DNA from: JBBDRV01 sp040905285
GTDB taxonomy: Bacteria; Bacteroidota; Rhodothermia; Balneolales; Balneolaceae
Reading direction: 5' to 3'
NCBI GenBank assembly: GCA_040905285.1
Contig: JBBDRV010000057.1
Location: 1-9,883, forward strand
DNA length: 9,883 nt
This document shows positions 1 through 7,613 of the stretch, in pieces (position 1 is the stretch's first letter; every line of letters begins with the position of its first letter). The position numbers were made by a program, and so were the translations under genes. Under the pieces are notes generated by a model. It did not search any database, was not told the DNA's origin, and saw only the letters and a program-made list of their open reading frames with translations.

Positions 1-1
1 G

Positions 2-82
2 CACAGTGTACCAAGCGTACATGAGCATTTTTGGGGCAAGTGGAACGCAGAGATTAACGTTTTCTTAGAGACACCTTCTTAG
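2..82 (+). CDS. C-terminal fragment of an upstream gene (partial)
   Basis: An open frame enters from the left edge and ends at TAG 80-82. It reads HSVPSVHEHFWGKWNAEINV followed by FLETPS. The aromatic-rich tail with an amphipathic W-N-x-x-I-x-x-FLE helix resembles the last helix of an alpha/beta hydrolase, with the first His as a possible catalytic His, but too little is visible for a family call. A second frame (codons from position 3) stays open to TAG 66-68 and reads less like a protein end, so the frame choice is not certain. The stop lies inside a 14-bp tandem duplication. The gap to the next start is 22 bp, so the two genes may be cotranscribed. Confidence 0.35.
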   Translation, partial: HSVPSVHEHFWGKWNAEINVFLETPS

Positions 83-89
83 AGACACC
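62..89. repeat. Perfect 14-bp tandem duplication
   Basis: The unit TTCTTAGAGACACC occurs twice back to back, at 62-75 and 76-89, without mismatch. It covers the end of the partial upstream frame and the leader of the next gene. Because 14 is not a multiple of three, the second copy is read in a different frame and supplies the TAG at 80-82. Perfect identity suggests a recent slippage or duplication event. Confidence 0.9.
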
Positions 90-104
90 AATTAAACATG
101 CGGT

Positions 105-416
105 ATGGCCTATACGAGTGAGGACCTGGAAAGGTTCAAAAGTTATGAAAAAGTGCATCTCCGCGGGACCGGGGACCTGCAATCCGTCCGGGATAAAGTA
201 GAGGCCCTTCAAAAGAAAAACCGGAACAAGGGATACCTGTTCCTGTTCAACATCCTTGCCGTCGTTTTTTTCACCTATTCCTATATAACGGATATCACAG
301 CTCTCAGCGATACAATCTATGTGATCCTGCTGGTGGTGTTCACCGTTAATGTGGGGTTGATTTATTTACAGAAAAGGCAGATAAATGAACTGATTGATTT
401 CTATGAATCCCGATAA
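105..416 (+). CDS. Small protein with two membrane segments, unknown function
   Basis: I do not recognise this 103-residue protein. A charged, helical N-terminal part (about residues 1-42, ending in the basic cluster KKNRNK) is followed by two hydrophobic segments, about 43-62 and 70-88, joined by a short loop rich in Asp, Thr and Ser, and a short charged tail that begins QKRQ. Positive charges before the first and after the second segment predict both ends in the cytoplasm with a periplasmic hairpin loop. The ATG at 105 is the first in this frame. Another ATG at 98 is out of frame. There is no Shine-Dalgarno sequence. Its end overlaps the phosphodiesterase start by 14 bp, which suggests cotranslation and perhaps a shared membrane-lipid role (inference only). 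The overlap and the consistent hydrophobic pattern support it as a real gene. Confidence 0.75.
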   Translation: MAYTSEDLERFKSYEKVHLRGTGDLQSVRDKVEALQKKNRNKGYLFLFNILAVVFFTYSYITDITALSDTIYVILLVVFTVNVGLIYLQKRQINELIDFYESR

Positions 417-1209
417 TCTCAGGAATCTGCTTTACCGCCAGACCATTCCGGGATTTATCGTCATTGCCCACAGAGGAGCCAGTTTTCATACGCCTGAAAA
501 TACCATGCCTGCGTTTAAAAAAGCACATGAGCTGGGGGCTGACATGATTGAACTGGATATTCTGCTGACCCGGGATCTTGTCCCCGTTGTTTTCCATGAT
601 GCCAGACTGAATAAAAAAACGGACGGCACCGGCTTTGTACGGGATCACATGCTTAAAGATATTAAAGGCCTGGAGGCGGGATCCTGGTTTCATCCGGTGT
701 TTGCCGGTACCCGGATACCCACTCTTGAAGAGGTGCTGCAGTGGGCCGCCGGCAAAATTGCGCTCAATATAGAGATTAAGAAAGAGACGGTCGGCGGGGA
801 GGATGCAACCGGAGCTGCAGATAGTGCCGTAAAGCTTGTAAGAGAATATCGAATGGAGAATCACGTTATTTTTTCGAGTTTCTCTTACAGAGTTATTGAA
901 AGATTGAAGAGATTTGCGCCCGAGATACGCTGCGGACTGCTTTATACCCGGGATTTTCGGGGAAACAGGAATATCGGCCGGTTCTTGAATAAATACCTTC
1001 CTGACACGTTCCACTGTCACTGGAGACAACTGAACAGGCATTTGAAACAGGTCCTGAAGGAGAGAAATATTCCATTGTTCGTCTATACGGTAAATTCTGA
1101 AGAGAACATGCGCCGGACGATTAAAGCCGGTGCAGACGGTATCTTCACTGACAAACCGGATCTGTTGCGCAGGGTGGCTATAAAACTTCTTGCCGAAGAA
1201 AGCACCTGA
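403..1209 (+). CDS. Glycerophosphodiester phosphodiesterase (GDPD family)
   Basis: This protein is predicted to hydrolyse glycerophosphodiesters, the deacylation products of phospholipids, to glycerol 3-phosphate and an alcohol. It is a TIM-barrel GDPD enzyme with the family signature at the N-terminus: AHRGASFHTPENT with His23 and Arg24, the metal ligands Glu50 and Asp52 in ELD, His65 in FHD, and Glu124/Lys126 in NIEIK. The C-terminal GADGIFTDKPD motif is also typical. At 268 residues it matches the short UgpQ-like cytoplasmic form; no signal peptide is seen. ATG 403 is preferred over TTG 394, three codons earlier, because it is the stronger codon. Either start overlaps the preceding small membrane-protein gene, which suggests translational coupling. 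The exact substrate cannot be read from sequence, and some family members act on lysophospholipids or glycerophosphoinositol. Confidence 0.93.
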   Translation: MNPDNLRNLLYRQTIPGFIVIAHRGASFHTPENTMPAFKKAHELGADMIELDILLTRDLVPVVFHDARLNKKTDGTGFVRDHMLKDIKGLEAGSWFHPVFAGTRIPTLEEVLQWAAGKIALNIEIKKETVGGEDATGAADSAVKLVREYRMENHVIFSSFSYRVIERLKRFAPEIRCGLLYTRDFRGNRNIGRFLNKYLPDTFHCHWRQLNRHLKQVLKERNIPLFVYTVNSEENMRRTIKAGADGIFTDKPDLLRRVAIKLLAEEST

Positions 1210-1295
1210 CAGGAACCTGATCCTGTGCAGAGTTACTGTTGTATGACAGACGGGTACCTGCTATTTTCAGTATCCATCAACCAAGACCACCGTTC

Positions 1296-2942
1296 ATGAC
1301 CACCAAATATATTTTTGTGACCGGCGGGGTAACATCCTCATTGGGAAAAGGCATCATTTGTGCATCGCTGGGCCGGCTTCTCGTCGCCCGCGGGCTGCGG
1401 GTAACCATACAGAAACTGGATCCCTACATTAATGTCGACCCGGGCACAATGAATCCGTATGAGCATGGAGAAGTCTATGTAACGGATGACGGGGCTGAAA
1501 CAGACCTGGATCTCGGCCATTACGAACGCTTTCTCGACATACAGACCTCCCAGTCAAACAATGTCACGACCGGCCGCATTTATTATGATGTAATTTCCAA
1601 GGAGCGGCAGGGGGCTTACCTGGGGAAAACAGTCCAGGTTATTCCCCATATAACTGATGAGATAAAGTCTCATGTGCTGCGCCTGGGGGAATCGGGAAAT
1701 TACGATGTGGTCATCATTGAGGTGGGGGGAACGGTTGGCGACATTGAAAGTCTTCCCTATATCGAAGCCATGCGGCAGATGAGATATGAAGTGGGCCGGA
1801 AGAGCACGCTTTCCATCCACCTGACCCTGGTTCCCTTTCTTGCCGCTGCGGGTGAATTGAAAACAAAACCTACCCAGCATTCGGTAAAGACGCTTTCTGA
1901 AAGCGGCCTCAGCCCCGATATTCTGGTGTGCCGTTCGGAATATCCGCTCGACAAGTCGATACGGCTCAAAATTGCCCAGTTCTGTAATGTCGACCTTGAA
2001 GATGTTATCGCTTCCATGGATGCGGAGAGTATCTATGAGGTACCGCTCCTGATGCAGAAAGAGGAACTGGACCTGCGGGTTATTGAAAAACTGAACCTGG
2101 ATGCCGAAGAGGTTGACCTCAAGCGCTGGACTGAATTTGTCAACAGGCTGAAAAATCCGAAACACGCAGTGACGATAGCCCTTGTGGGAAAGTATGTGGA
2201 GTATCATGACGCATACAAGTCGATTATTGAGGCCCTGATCCATGGAGGGTCTGTGAACGACGCCAAAGTGAACATAGAATGGGTACAGTCCGATCATATC
2301 ACGGAAGAGAATGTGGAACGGCAACTGAAAGGGGCAAACGGTGTGCTTGTCGCCCCGGGCTTCGGGGACAGGGGAGTTGGAGGGAAACTGGAAGCCGTCC
2401 GCTACGCCCGTGAACAGGGACTGCCGTTTTTCGGAATTTGCCTGGGAATGCAGTGTGCAGTTATTGAATACTCACGGAATGTGTGTCAAATCCGTGAAGC
2501 GAACAGCACGGAGTTTAATACAGACAGCCGTTATCCGATTATTGATTTGATGCCGGATCAGCAGGACCTGCAGGAAACGGGGGGAACCATGCGCCTGGGA
2601 ACCTACAGATGCAAGCTCCAGCCGGAATCCACTGCCGGAAAGGCATACGGTGAAGAGCTGATCGGCGAACGGCACCGTCACAGATATGAAGTAAACAATC
2701 TCCTGCGGAAAGACCTGCAGGAGAAAGGTCTTCTCTTCTCGGGAATCAATCCTGAACGGGACCTTATCGAGATCATCGAAATCAGCGATCATCCGTGGTT
2801 TGTCGGGGTACAGTTTCATCCGGAGTTAAGAAGTACAGTGAACCGTCCCCATCCCCTGTTTGTCGATTTTGTCAGGGCCGCAGTCGAAAAAAGCCCCGGC
2901 GCATCCGGTGTGATGAGGCAGCAGAAGGGAGAAGTTGTCTGA
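1296..2942 (+). CDS. pyrG: CTP synthase (glutamine hydrolysing)
   Basis: CTP synthase makes CTP from UTP, ATP and glutamine, the last step of pyrimidine nucleotide synthesis, and acts as a cytoplasmic tetramer. The protein has 548 residues, close to the usual ~545. The N-terminal synthetase domain (about 1-270) carries the P-loop-like GGVTSSLGKG with Lys18, the DPYINVDPGTMNP segment and EVGGTVGDIES. The C-terminal class I glutaminase domain (about 300-535) has the nucleophile Cys382 in GICLGMQ and the His508/Glu510 pair in QFHPE. ERHRHRYEVNN is also conserved. ATG 1296 is chosen because MTTKYIFVTGG is the normal family N-terminus. A TTG at 1239 would add 19 unconserved residues. The P-loop has Thr where most homologues have Val or Leu, a mild variation. 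The enzyme should be fully functional. It is separated by 86 bp from the phosphodiesterase gene; no Shine-Dalgarno is visible. Confidence 0.98.
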   Translation: MTTKYIFVTGGVTSSLGKGIICASLGRLLVARGLRVTIQKLDPYINVDPGTMNPYEHGEVYVTDDGAETDLDLGHYERFLDIQTSQSNNVTTGRIYYDVISKERQGAYLGKTVQVIPHITDEIKSHVLRLGESGNYDVVIIEVGGTVGDIESLPYIEAMRQMRYEVGRKSTLSIHLTLVPFLAAAGELKTKPTQHSVKTLSESGLSPDILVCRSEYPLDKSIRLKIAQFCNVDLEDVIASMDAESIYEVPLLMQKEELDLRVIEKLNLDAEEVDLKRWTEFVNRLKNPKHAVTIALVGKYVEYHDAYKSIIEALIHGGSVNDAKVNIEWVQSDHITEENVERQLKGANGVLVAPGFGDRGVGGKLEAVRYAREQGLPFFGICLGMQCAVIEYSRNVCQIREANSTEFNTDSRYPIIDLMPDQQDLQETGGTMRLGTYRCKLQPESTAGKAYGEELIGERHRHRYEVNNLLRKDLQEKGLLFSGINPERDLIEIIEISDHPWFVGVQFHPELRSTVNRPHPLFVDFVRAAVEKSPGASGVMRQQKGEVV

Positions 2943-3055
2943 CAGGCTCTGTTTCTGCGGGGAACCGCTGCAGGTGAATAACAGCCCTGAACATGGAGTC
3001 ACGGGACAGGAAAAACATCTTTTCTGTTATTTGTGAATAATACAGGTAGAAAAAA

Positions 3056-3097
3056 GTGGATAACAACAGGGCGTATGTGGATAGCAACAGGGCCTAT
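3056..3097 (+). repeat. Imperfect 21-bp tandem repeat at the Nudix start
   Basis: Two 21-bp units, 3056-3076 and 3077-3097, match at 19 of 21 positions. Each begins with GTG. In the Nudix frame they encode MDNNRAY and VDSNRAY. The unit length keeps the frame, so the repeat adds seven residues and duplicates the possible start codon. Confidence 0.85.
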
Positions 3098-3562
3098 GAA
3101 GGCAGACTGAGAGTCAGAACAGGGGCGCTGATAGTAAAGGACGCTTCCCTGCTTCTTGTCAGGCTTCAGCCGCCGACACGTTCTTATCCGGTCTGGTTGC
3201 CTCCGGGCGGAGAGGTGGAAATGGGTGAAACCCTTGCAGCCGGACTCAGGCGGGAAGTGCTGGAAGAGACAGGGGTTGTTGCCGAGCCCGGCAGGATGGC
3301 TCTTGTCCATGAATTTATTGAGCCGCCCTGGCATGCAATAGAATTCTATTTCGTTTGCAGTGTTTCAGGAGGCCGCCTGCGGGTGGGGGTGGACCCGGAA
3401 AGAAATGAAAATGACCAGATTTTACTGGATATCCGGTATGTACCTTTTCAGGAATTACCCGGCCTTGAACTGGTTCCCGCGATTCTTAAAAAACAGGTGA
3501 GGATGCTTACTGAGTCGTCGGGAGACGTCAGGCATGAAAGAACCATGCTGTCCGGACAGTAA
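3056..3562 (+). CDS. Nudix hydrolase
   Basis: Nudix enzymes hydrolyse nucleoside diphosphates linked to another moiety. The Nudix box is complete at residues 52-74 (Gly52, Glu58, then REVLEETGV at 66-74), so the Mg-binding Glu residues are all present. The protein is 168 residues and cytoplasmic, with a beta strand (TGALIV) before the box and a typical LLDIRYVPFQEL strand near the end. Substrate is unknown: ADP-ribose, a sugar nucleotide or an oxidised nucleotide are all possible. There is no winged-helix tail, so it is not an NrtR-type regulator. The start is GTG 3056 with the purine-rich AGGTAGAAAAAA just upstream. A second GTG at 3077 lies at the same place in an imperfect repeat and could also be used. 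The gene lies 84 bp before nadE, so a link to NAD turnover is possible but not shown. The last ~15 residues look unconserved. Confidence 0.9.
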   Translation: MDNNRAYVDSNRAYEGRLRVRTGALIVKDASLLLVRLQPPTRSYPVWLPPGGEVEMGETLAAGLRREVLEETGVVAEPGRMALVHEFIEPPWHAIEFYFVCSVSGGRLRVGVDPERNENDQILLDIRYVPFQELPGLELVPAILKKQVRMLTESSGDVRHERTMLSGQ

Positions 3563-3646
3563 GCCTGTGTTCCCGTGAGCCACCTGAAACGGGCCGGCCG
3601 ACCGGGTCAGGCGCACCCGGAATTGAGTTTCAAATATCTGTTAATT

Positions 3647-5326
3647 ATGAAAATACGTGTTGAACAGCTGAATCCTGTAATAGGGGGAATAGACGGAAAC
3701 GCCGAACTTATCCTGGAAGCCCGGGCGCGTGCGGAAGAAGCACAAATCGACCTGCTCATTTTACCCGAAATGATCCTGACCGGATATCCTGCCCTGGATC
3801 TGCTTGAAAGCGGGGCATTTTGTGAATACTGCTACAAAACCAACCGGAGAATTATCGGCACTGCCGGAAAGACCGCCCTTTTATTCGGCACACTGACACG
3901 GAATCCGTCGCGAACAGGCAGAAAGATCTTTAATTCAGCTGTCTTGTGCCATGAAGGTGAAAAGCTTGCAGAGGTGCATAAAACGCTGCTGCCGACATAC
4001 GATGTCTTTGACGATCTGCGATATTTCGAACCCGGCAAAACGTTTGAATGTATGGAGTTCAAGGGCCTGAAGCTGGGAGTGACCATCTGTGAGGATATCT
4101 GGTATAATGAAAATGAGGTGCAGTATCATACCTATGAAATCAACCCCGCTGCTGAACTGAAAGCGCTGGGCGCCCAGTTGATCGTTAATATATCCGCCTC
4201 TCCCTACACGAAAAACAAACATCCGAACCGGCTTCGGATTCTGGGCGATCATGTCGAGAATCTTGACCTGCCGGTCATTTACTGCAATCAGGTGGGAGCC
4301 CATACAGATGTCCTGTTCGATGGCGACTCGCTTGTGATAAACCCGGAGTCGGGGATTATCGCCATTGCCGACCCGTTTGAGCCGGGGTTTGTGGATGTGG
4401 AATGGCATCGGGGCCGCCGCAGAATAGAGCCTGTAAAGGACACTCCCGTGAATATCACAGCCGGCAGAACGGAGCGCTTGATGCTGGCTGTTCAGATGGG
4501 GATCAGGGATTATTTTGAGAAAACGTCTGTCTCCGGCAAGGCTGTCCTTGGCCTGAGTGGTGGAATTGACTCCGCTTTGGTAGCTGTCCTCGCCTCAGAA
4601 GCACTGGGGCCTGAAAATGTTACAGGCCTGCTGATGCCGGGTGAATTTTCAAGCAGTGGCAGTATAGAGGATTCAAAACAGCTGGCTGGAAATCTGGGCA
4701 TGGAGATCCGGCAGATTTCCATCAGCGGGTTGTACGACGCGTATCAGGACGCACTTTCTCCTCTGTTCAGGGGAACGTCTTTCGGGGTTGCCGAAGAGAA
4801 TCTGCAGAGCCGCATCCGCGGATCACTCCTGATGGCCTACTCCAACAAATTCGGCCATATCCTGCTGACCACCGGTAACAAATCTGAATTATCCGTTGGC
4901 TATGCCACGCTTTACGGAGATATGAACGGGGGTCTGAACCCGATAGGTGACCTCTACAAAACAGAGGTGTTCGACCTGTGCAGGTGGTTGAACGAAACCT
5001 ATTTCGGGGAAGAGATGATACCGCGTGAAATACTTGACAAACCGCCCAGTGCAGAACTGAGGCCCGGTCAAAAAGATACCGATTCACTCCCGGAGTATCC
5101 TGTGCTCGATGATATTCTGTGGAGATACATCGAGCTGCAGCAGGAAGCGGCAAAAATAGCTGAAGAGGGGAACCACCCCTGCGAGGTGGTGAAAAACATA
5201 CTTTCGATGGTGGACAGGAATGAATTCAAGCGTTTTCAGGCACCGCCCATATTGAAACTGTCTTCAAAATCCTTTGGTTCTGGCCGGAGGTGGCCTGTTG
5301 TACAGCGCTGGACCGTAAACAGATAA
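3647..5326 (+). CDS. nadE: Glutamine-dependent NAD+ synthetase
   Basis: This enzyme amidates nicotinic acid adenine dinucleotide to NAD+ with ATP, drawing ammonia from glutamine; it is cytoplasmic. Two domains are clear. The N-terminal nitrilase-type glutaminase (about 1-260) has the catalytic triad Glu41 (LPEMILTGYP), Lys112 (EVHKTLLP) and Cys148 (VTICEDIWY). The C-terminal synthetase domain (about 275-559) has the ATP pyrophosphatase loop SGGIDS at 304-309, TTGNKSELSVGY and GDMNGGLNPIGDLYKTEV. The C-terminal FQAPPILKLSSKSFGSGRRW segment is typical. At 559 residues it fits the shorter bacterial two-domain form. ATG 3647 is chosen because MKIRVEQLNPVIGG begins the first nitrilase strand. A GTG at 3575 would add 24 unconserved residues. 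No Shine-Dalgarno is seen, only an AT-rich leader. The glutaminase domain means the host need not rely on free ammonia for NAD synthesis. Confidence 0.97.
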   Translation: MKIRVEQLNPVIGGIDGNAELILEARARAEEAQIDLLILPEMILTGYPALDLLESGAFCEYCYKTNRRIIGTAGKTALLFGTLTRNPSRTGRKIFNSAVLCHEGEKLAEVHKTLLPTYDVFDDLRYFEPGKTFECMEFKGLKLGVTICEDIWYNENEVQYHTYEINPAAELKALGAQLIVNISASPYTKNKHPNRLRILGDHVENLDLPVIYCNQVGAHTDVLFDGDSLVINPESGIIAIADPFEPGFVDVEWHRGRRRIEPVKDTPVNITAGRTERLMLAVQMGIRDYFEKTSVSGKAVLGLSGGIDSALVAVLASEALGPENVTGLLMPGEFSSSGSIEDSKQLAGNLGMEIRQISISGLYDAYQDALSPLFRGTSFGVAEENLQSRIRGSLLMAYSNKFGHILLTTGNKSELSVGYATLYGDMNGGLNPIGDLYKTEVFDLCRWLNETYFGEEMIPREILDKPPSAELRPGQKDTDSLPEYPVLDDILWRYIELQQEAAKIAEEGNHPCEVVKNILSMVDRNEFKRFQAPPILKLSSKSFGSGRRWPVVQRWTVNR

Positions 5327-5416
5327 GTCCTTCCATATGGTTTCCCGGAAATAATCAAACTCTTCTTTCCATTAAACCATTTGAATCACTAATTTGAGCG
5401 GGTCAATAATCACTAC

Positions 5417-7468
5417 ATGATCCTGCTCAAAATGATACGCCTCTCACTCATTCTTTGCCTCCTTACGACGTCAGCTTTTGCACAGGACAGGGAATCCCTC
5501 CCTGAAATCCCGATGGATGAAATTCCGATTCAGAAGAAACTGCTGCCCTATACCAATCCGGTAAGTGAGATAACAGAGGGTGAGGATCCGGTGATCCTGC
5601 AGGTGCAACAGCAGGTACAACAGCAGGTACAACCGATAGAACTCCATGAAAACGAGATACTCGGAAGGATCTCCGGTATCTATCGCACTCATCTTTCCGG
5701 CATCGACGCCCTGGTGCAGGATGATCCTGTAGGCGCAGAGAGATTCATCAACGATGCCATCTCCAGTATTCAGTCCCTGATGGACGACTATGCCGAAATC
5801 CGGGAGAACAGGAGGTTCAGGGAGCTTTACCGGTCGGTGATGGCCGAATACAGGGAATTTTATAATATTTCAGGATCGCTGAACCAGATTGAAGGGGATG
5901 TATTTGAAATCCATGAGGAACTCTTTTCCGAAATGGACGAATGGCCGGGTGAAGAGTATGACATGCCTGAAAATGTGAATTTCCAGACCACGGATGTACC
6001 GCTGGTTCAAAATCAGCAGGTCAGCCGGCACCTTATGTACTATACGATCCGACGGCCGGAGGTCATGAACCGCTGGCTTGAGAGATCCGAGAAGTTCTTC
6101 CCGATGATGACGGATATTTTTGAAGAGGAGGGGGTGCCGACGGAACTGATCCATCTGTCGATGATTGAAAGCGGGCTTGTGCCTACAGCCAGAAGCTGGG
6201 CGGCCGCGGTTGGATTATGGCAGTTTATCAGGGCTACCGGAGCTATGTACGGCCTGGAAGTGAACTGGTGGATTGACGAACGGCGGGACCCCGTCAAAGC
6301 AACCCGGGCCGCTGCACGGCACCTGAAGGATCTGCACAATATATGGGGAGACTGGCACCTGGCCATGGCCAACTATAATATCAGTCCCAGGGGCCTGAGG
6401 CGGGCTATCAATGCAGCCGGGGGCGTGGAGGATTACTGGGCCGCATATCCCTATCTGCCCCGGGAGACGAGGGGATACGTGCCGGGTTTTATAGCTGCCA
6501 CAATGATCGCCATGAATCCTGAAGAATTCGGCTTCCAGCGTAGATACGGTGGCGAATCCTGGCAGTACGATATCGTTGAAGTCGATGGACTGATGCCCCT
6601 CGACAAACTGGCTGAAGCGGCAGGGACGACAACACAGGAACTGAAAGAGTATAATCCGGAACTGCTGAGATGGGCAACGCCGCCGGGAGATTATTATCCA
6701 CTGAAGATTCCCGCAGGGATTGAAGATGAGTTTATGGCCGCCTACAACGAAATACCACAGGAAGAGAGGTCAGAAGAGGTTGCCATGCATACCGTCAGCC
6801 GCGGAGAGACCCTGGGACAGATCGCCCGCCGATACGGAACGTCCGTCCGCGCACTTTTCTCTACCAACGAGAGACTCAGCACGACAATTCATCCCGGCCA
6901 GACGATTGTGGTGCCTGTTGCGGGGGGGGCAATGGAACAGATAGCGTCGGACAGGCCGTCCAATTCTCCGTCCTCTTCCTCTTCAAACCGGCGGTCACAG
7001 CGAACCCAGGCACAGGCTCCCCCGAACACATCACCGGTCACCTATTCTGTTAAAAACGGTGATACGATAGGGCATATAGCCGAGTGGTTTGATGTCCGCT
7101 CCTGGCAGATCAGGGCGTGGAATGGCATCGGAAATGTCATTCGGGCAGGTCAGGATCTGACTGTTCACGTACCGGGCAACAGGGTGAATTTCTATCGCCA
7201 GATGGAGAATCTGTCGTTCAGCCAGAAAGAGGAGTTGCAGAGATTGCAGCGCCAGGGGGAAAATATCTATTCACACAGTCTGGTTTCGGATTCCGGGAGG
7301 TCATCTTCTTCCGGCGGAGGGACAGTCACCTACACCGTACAGCGCAATGACACACTGACGGATATTGCCAGCAGCCATGGGGTTTCTGTTGCAGATATCC
7401 AGCGGGTGAATGATCTCCGGGGTACCCGCATATATCCGGGACAGACACTGGAGATCAGAACCCGATAG
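5417..7468 (+). CDS. MltD-like membrane-associated lytic murein transglycosylase with three LysM domains
   Basis: It is predicted to cleave the glycan strands of peptidoglycan, forming 1,6-anhydro-MurNAc ends, in the periplasm. A signal peptide ends at AFA-Q (residues 22/23). The single Cys14 lies within its hydrophobic core and is not in a good lipobox, so it looks like a soluble secreted protein, unlike the E. coli MltD lipoprotein. Residues ~23-215 form an acidic, mostly helical region I do not recognise, with a Gln/Val repeat near residue 65. The SLT domain (about 230-370) has catalytic Glu251 in MIESGL, then SWAAAVGLWQFI, MANYN and YVPGFIAA, all standard for the MltD type. LysM domains lie at about 457-499, 542-586 and 638-683. 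Linkers of Ser, Gln, Arg and Pro separate them. Total length is 683 residues. A G8 tract sits just after LysM1. ATG 5417 is chosen because it starts the signal peptide; ATG 5432 would also leave one. No Shine-Dalgarno is seen. Confidence 0.93.
   Translation: MILLKMIRLSLILCLLTTSAFAQDRESLPEIPMDEIPIQKKLLPYTNPVSEITEGEDPVILQVQQQVQQQVQPIELHENEILGRISGIYRTHLSGIDALVQDDPVGAERFINDAISSIQSLMDDYAEIRENRRFRELYRSVMAEYREFYNISGSLNQIEGDVFEIHEELFSEMDEWPGEEYDMPENVNFQTTDVPLVQNQQVSRHLMYYTIRRPEVMNRWLERSEKFFPMMTDIFEEEGVPTELIHLSMIESGLVPTARSWAAAVGLWQFIRATGAMYGLEVNWWIDERRDPVKATRAAARHLKDLHNIWGDWHLAMANYNISPRGLRRAINAAGGVEDYWAAYPYLPRETRGYVPGFIAATMIAMNPEEFGFQRRYGGESWQYDIVEVDGLMPLDKLAEAAGTTTQELKEYNPELLRWATPPGDYYPLKIPAGIEDEFMAAYNEIPQEERSEEVAMHTVSRGETLGQIARRYGTSVRALFSTNERLSTTIHPGQTIVVPVAGGAMEQIASDRPSNSPSSSSSNRRSQRTQAQAPPNTSPVTYSVKNGDTIGHIAEWFDVRSWQIRAWNGIGNVIRAGQDLTVHVPGNRVNFYRQMENLSFSQKEELQRLQRQGENIYSHSLVSDSGRSSSSGGGTVTYTVQRNDTLTDIASSHGVSVADIQRVNDLRGTRIYPGQTLEIRTR
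5600..5633 (+). repeat. 12-bp repeat, 2.8 copies, in the transglycosylase gene
   Basis: Units of CAGGTRCAACAG follow one another from 5600. The first copy has G and the next two have A at the sixth base, and the last copy is incomplete. They encode a run of QVQQ units in the N-terminal region of the mature protein. Because the unit is a multiple of three, copy number can vary without a frame change. Confidence 0.85.
6922..6929 (+). repeat. G8 homopolymer within coding sequence
   Basis: Eight consecutive G bases encode part of VAGGA directly after LysM1 of the transglycosylase. By hand translation, loss of one G brings TAG 6942-6944 into frame, which would leave about 507 residues and remove LysM2 and LysM3. 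Gain of one G also leads to a stop further on, before LysM2. Confidence 0.8.
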
Positions 7469-7613
7469 AAGAGACCTGGAACCATGGTCCGCAATCGCCT
7501 CAGGAAATCACACGAAATAAAGCTTCTTTGCCTCTGGCTCGTTAAGTCTCGGAAAGTTTATCTATTTTATTGAATAATGACGGATATAACGAGATTCTGA
7601 ACACTGGGAAATT

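Noticed and set aside
30..63. Bacteroidota-type promoter (TTTG, 21-bp spacer, TAACGTTTT) before the small membrane-protein gene
   Set aside because: The -7 element does not fit TAnnTTTG (three instead of two spacer bases), and the region is probably coding for the upstream gene.
346..1041. Long minus-strand open frame (231 codons) opposite the phosphodiesterase gene
   Set aside because: It lies opposite a gene with complete catalytic motifs, and its translation has no recognisable domain and a composition typical of antisense reading.
1239..1295. N-terminal extension of CTP synthase from TTG 1239
   Set aside because: The conserved family N-terminus begins at ATG 1296 and the extra 19 residues resemble no part of PyrG.
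1554..2324. Minus-strand open frame (256 codons) inside pyrG
   Set aside because: It is fully antisense to conserved PyrG sequence and shows no family motif.
2957..2968. Small hairpin (GCGG, GGAA loop, CCGC) after pyrG as a terminator
   Set aside because: The stem is only 4 bp and no T-run follows.
3575..3646. N-terminal extension of NadE from GTG 3575
   Set aside because: The nitrilase fold begins at the residues after ATG 3647, and the extension is basic and unconserved.
5327..5416. Promoter in the nadE-transglycosylase gap (CTAATTTG at about 5391)
   Set aside because: The -7-like element is one base short of the consensus and no TTTG sits at the required distance upstream.
7478..7490. 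Near-palindrome around CCATGG after the transglycosylase gene
   Set aside because: It has no loop and no T-run, and is imperfect; it is probably chance.
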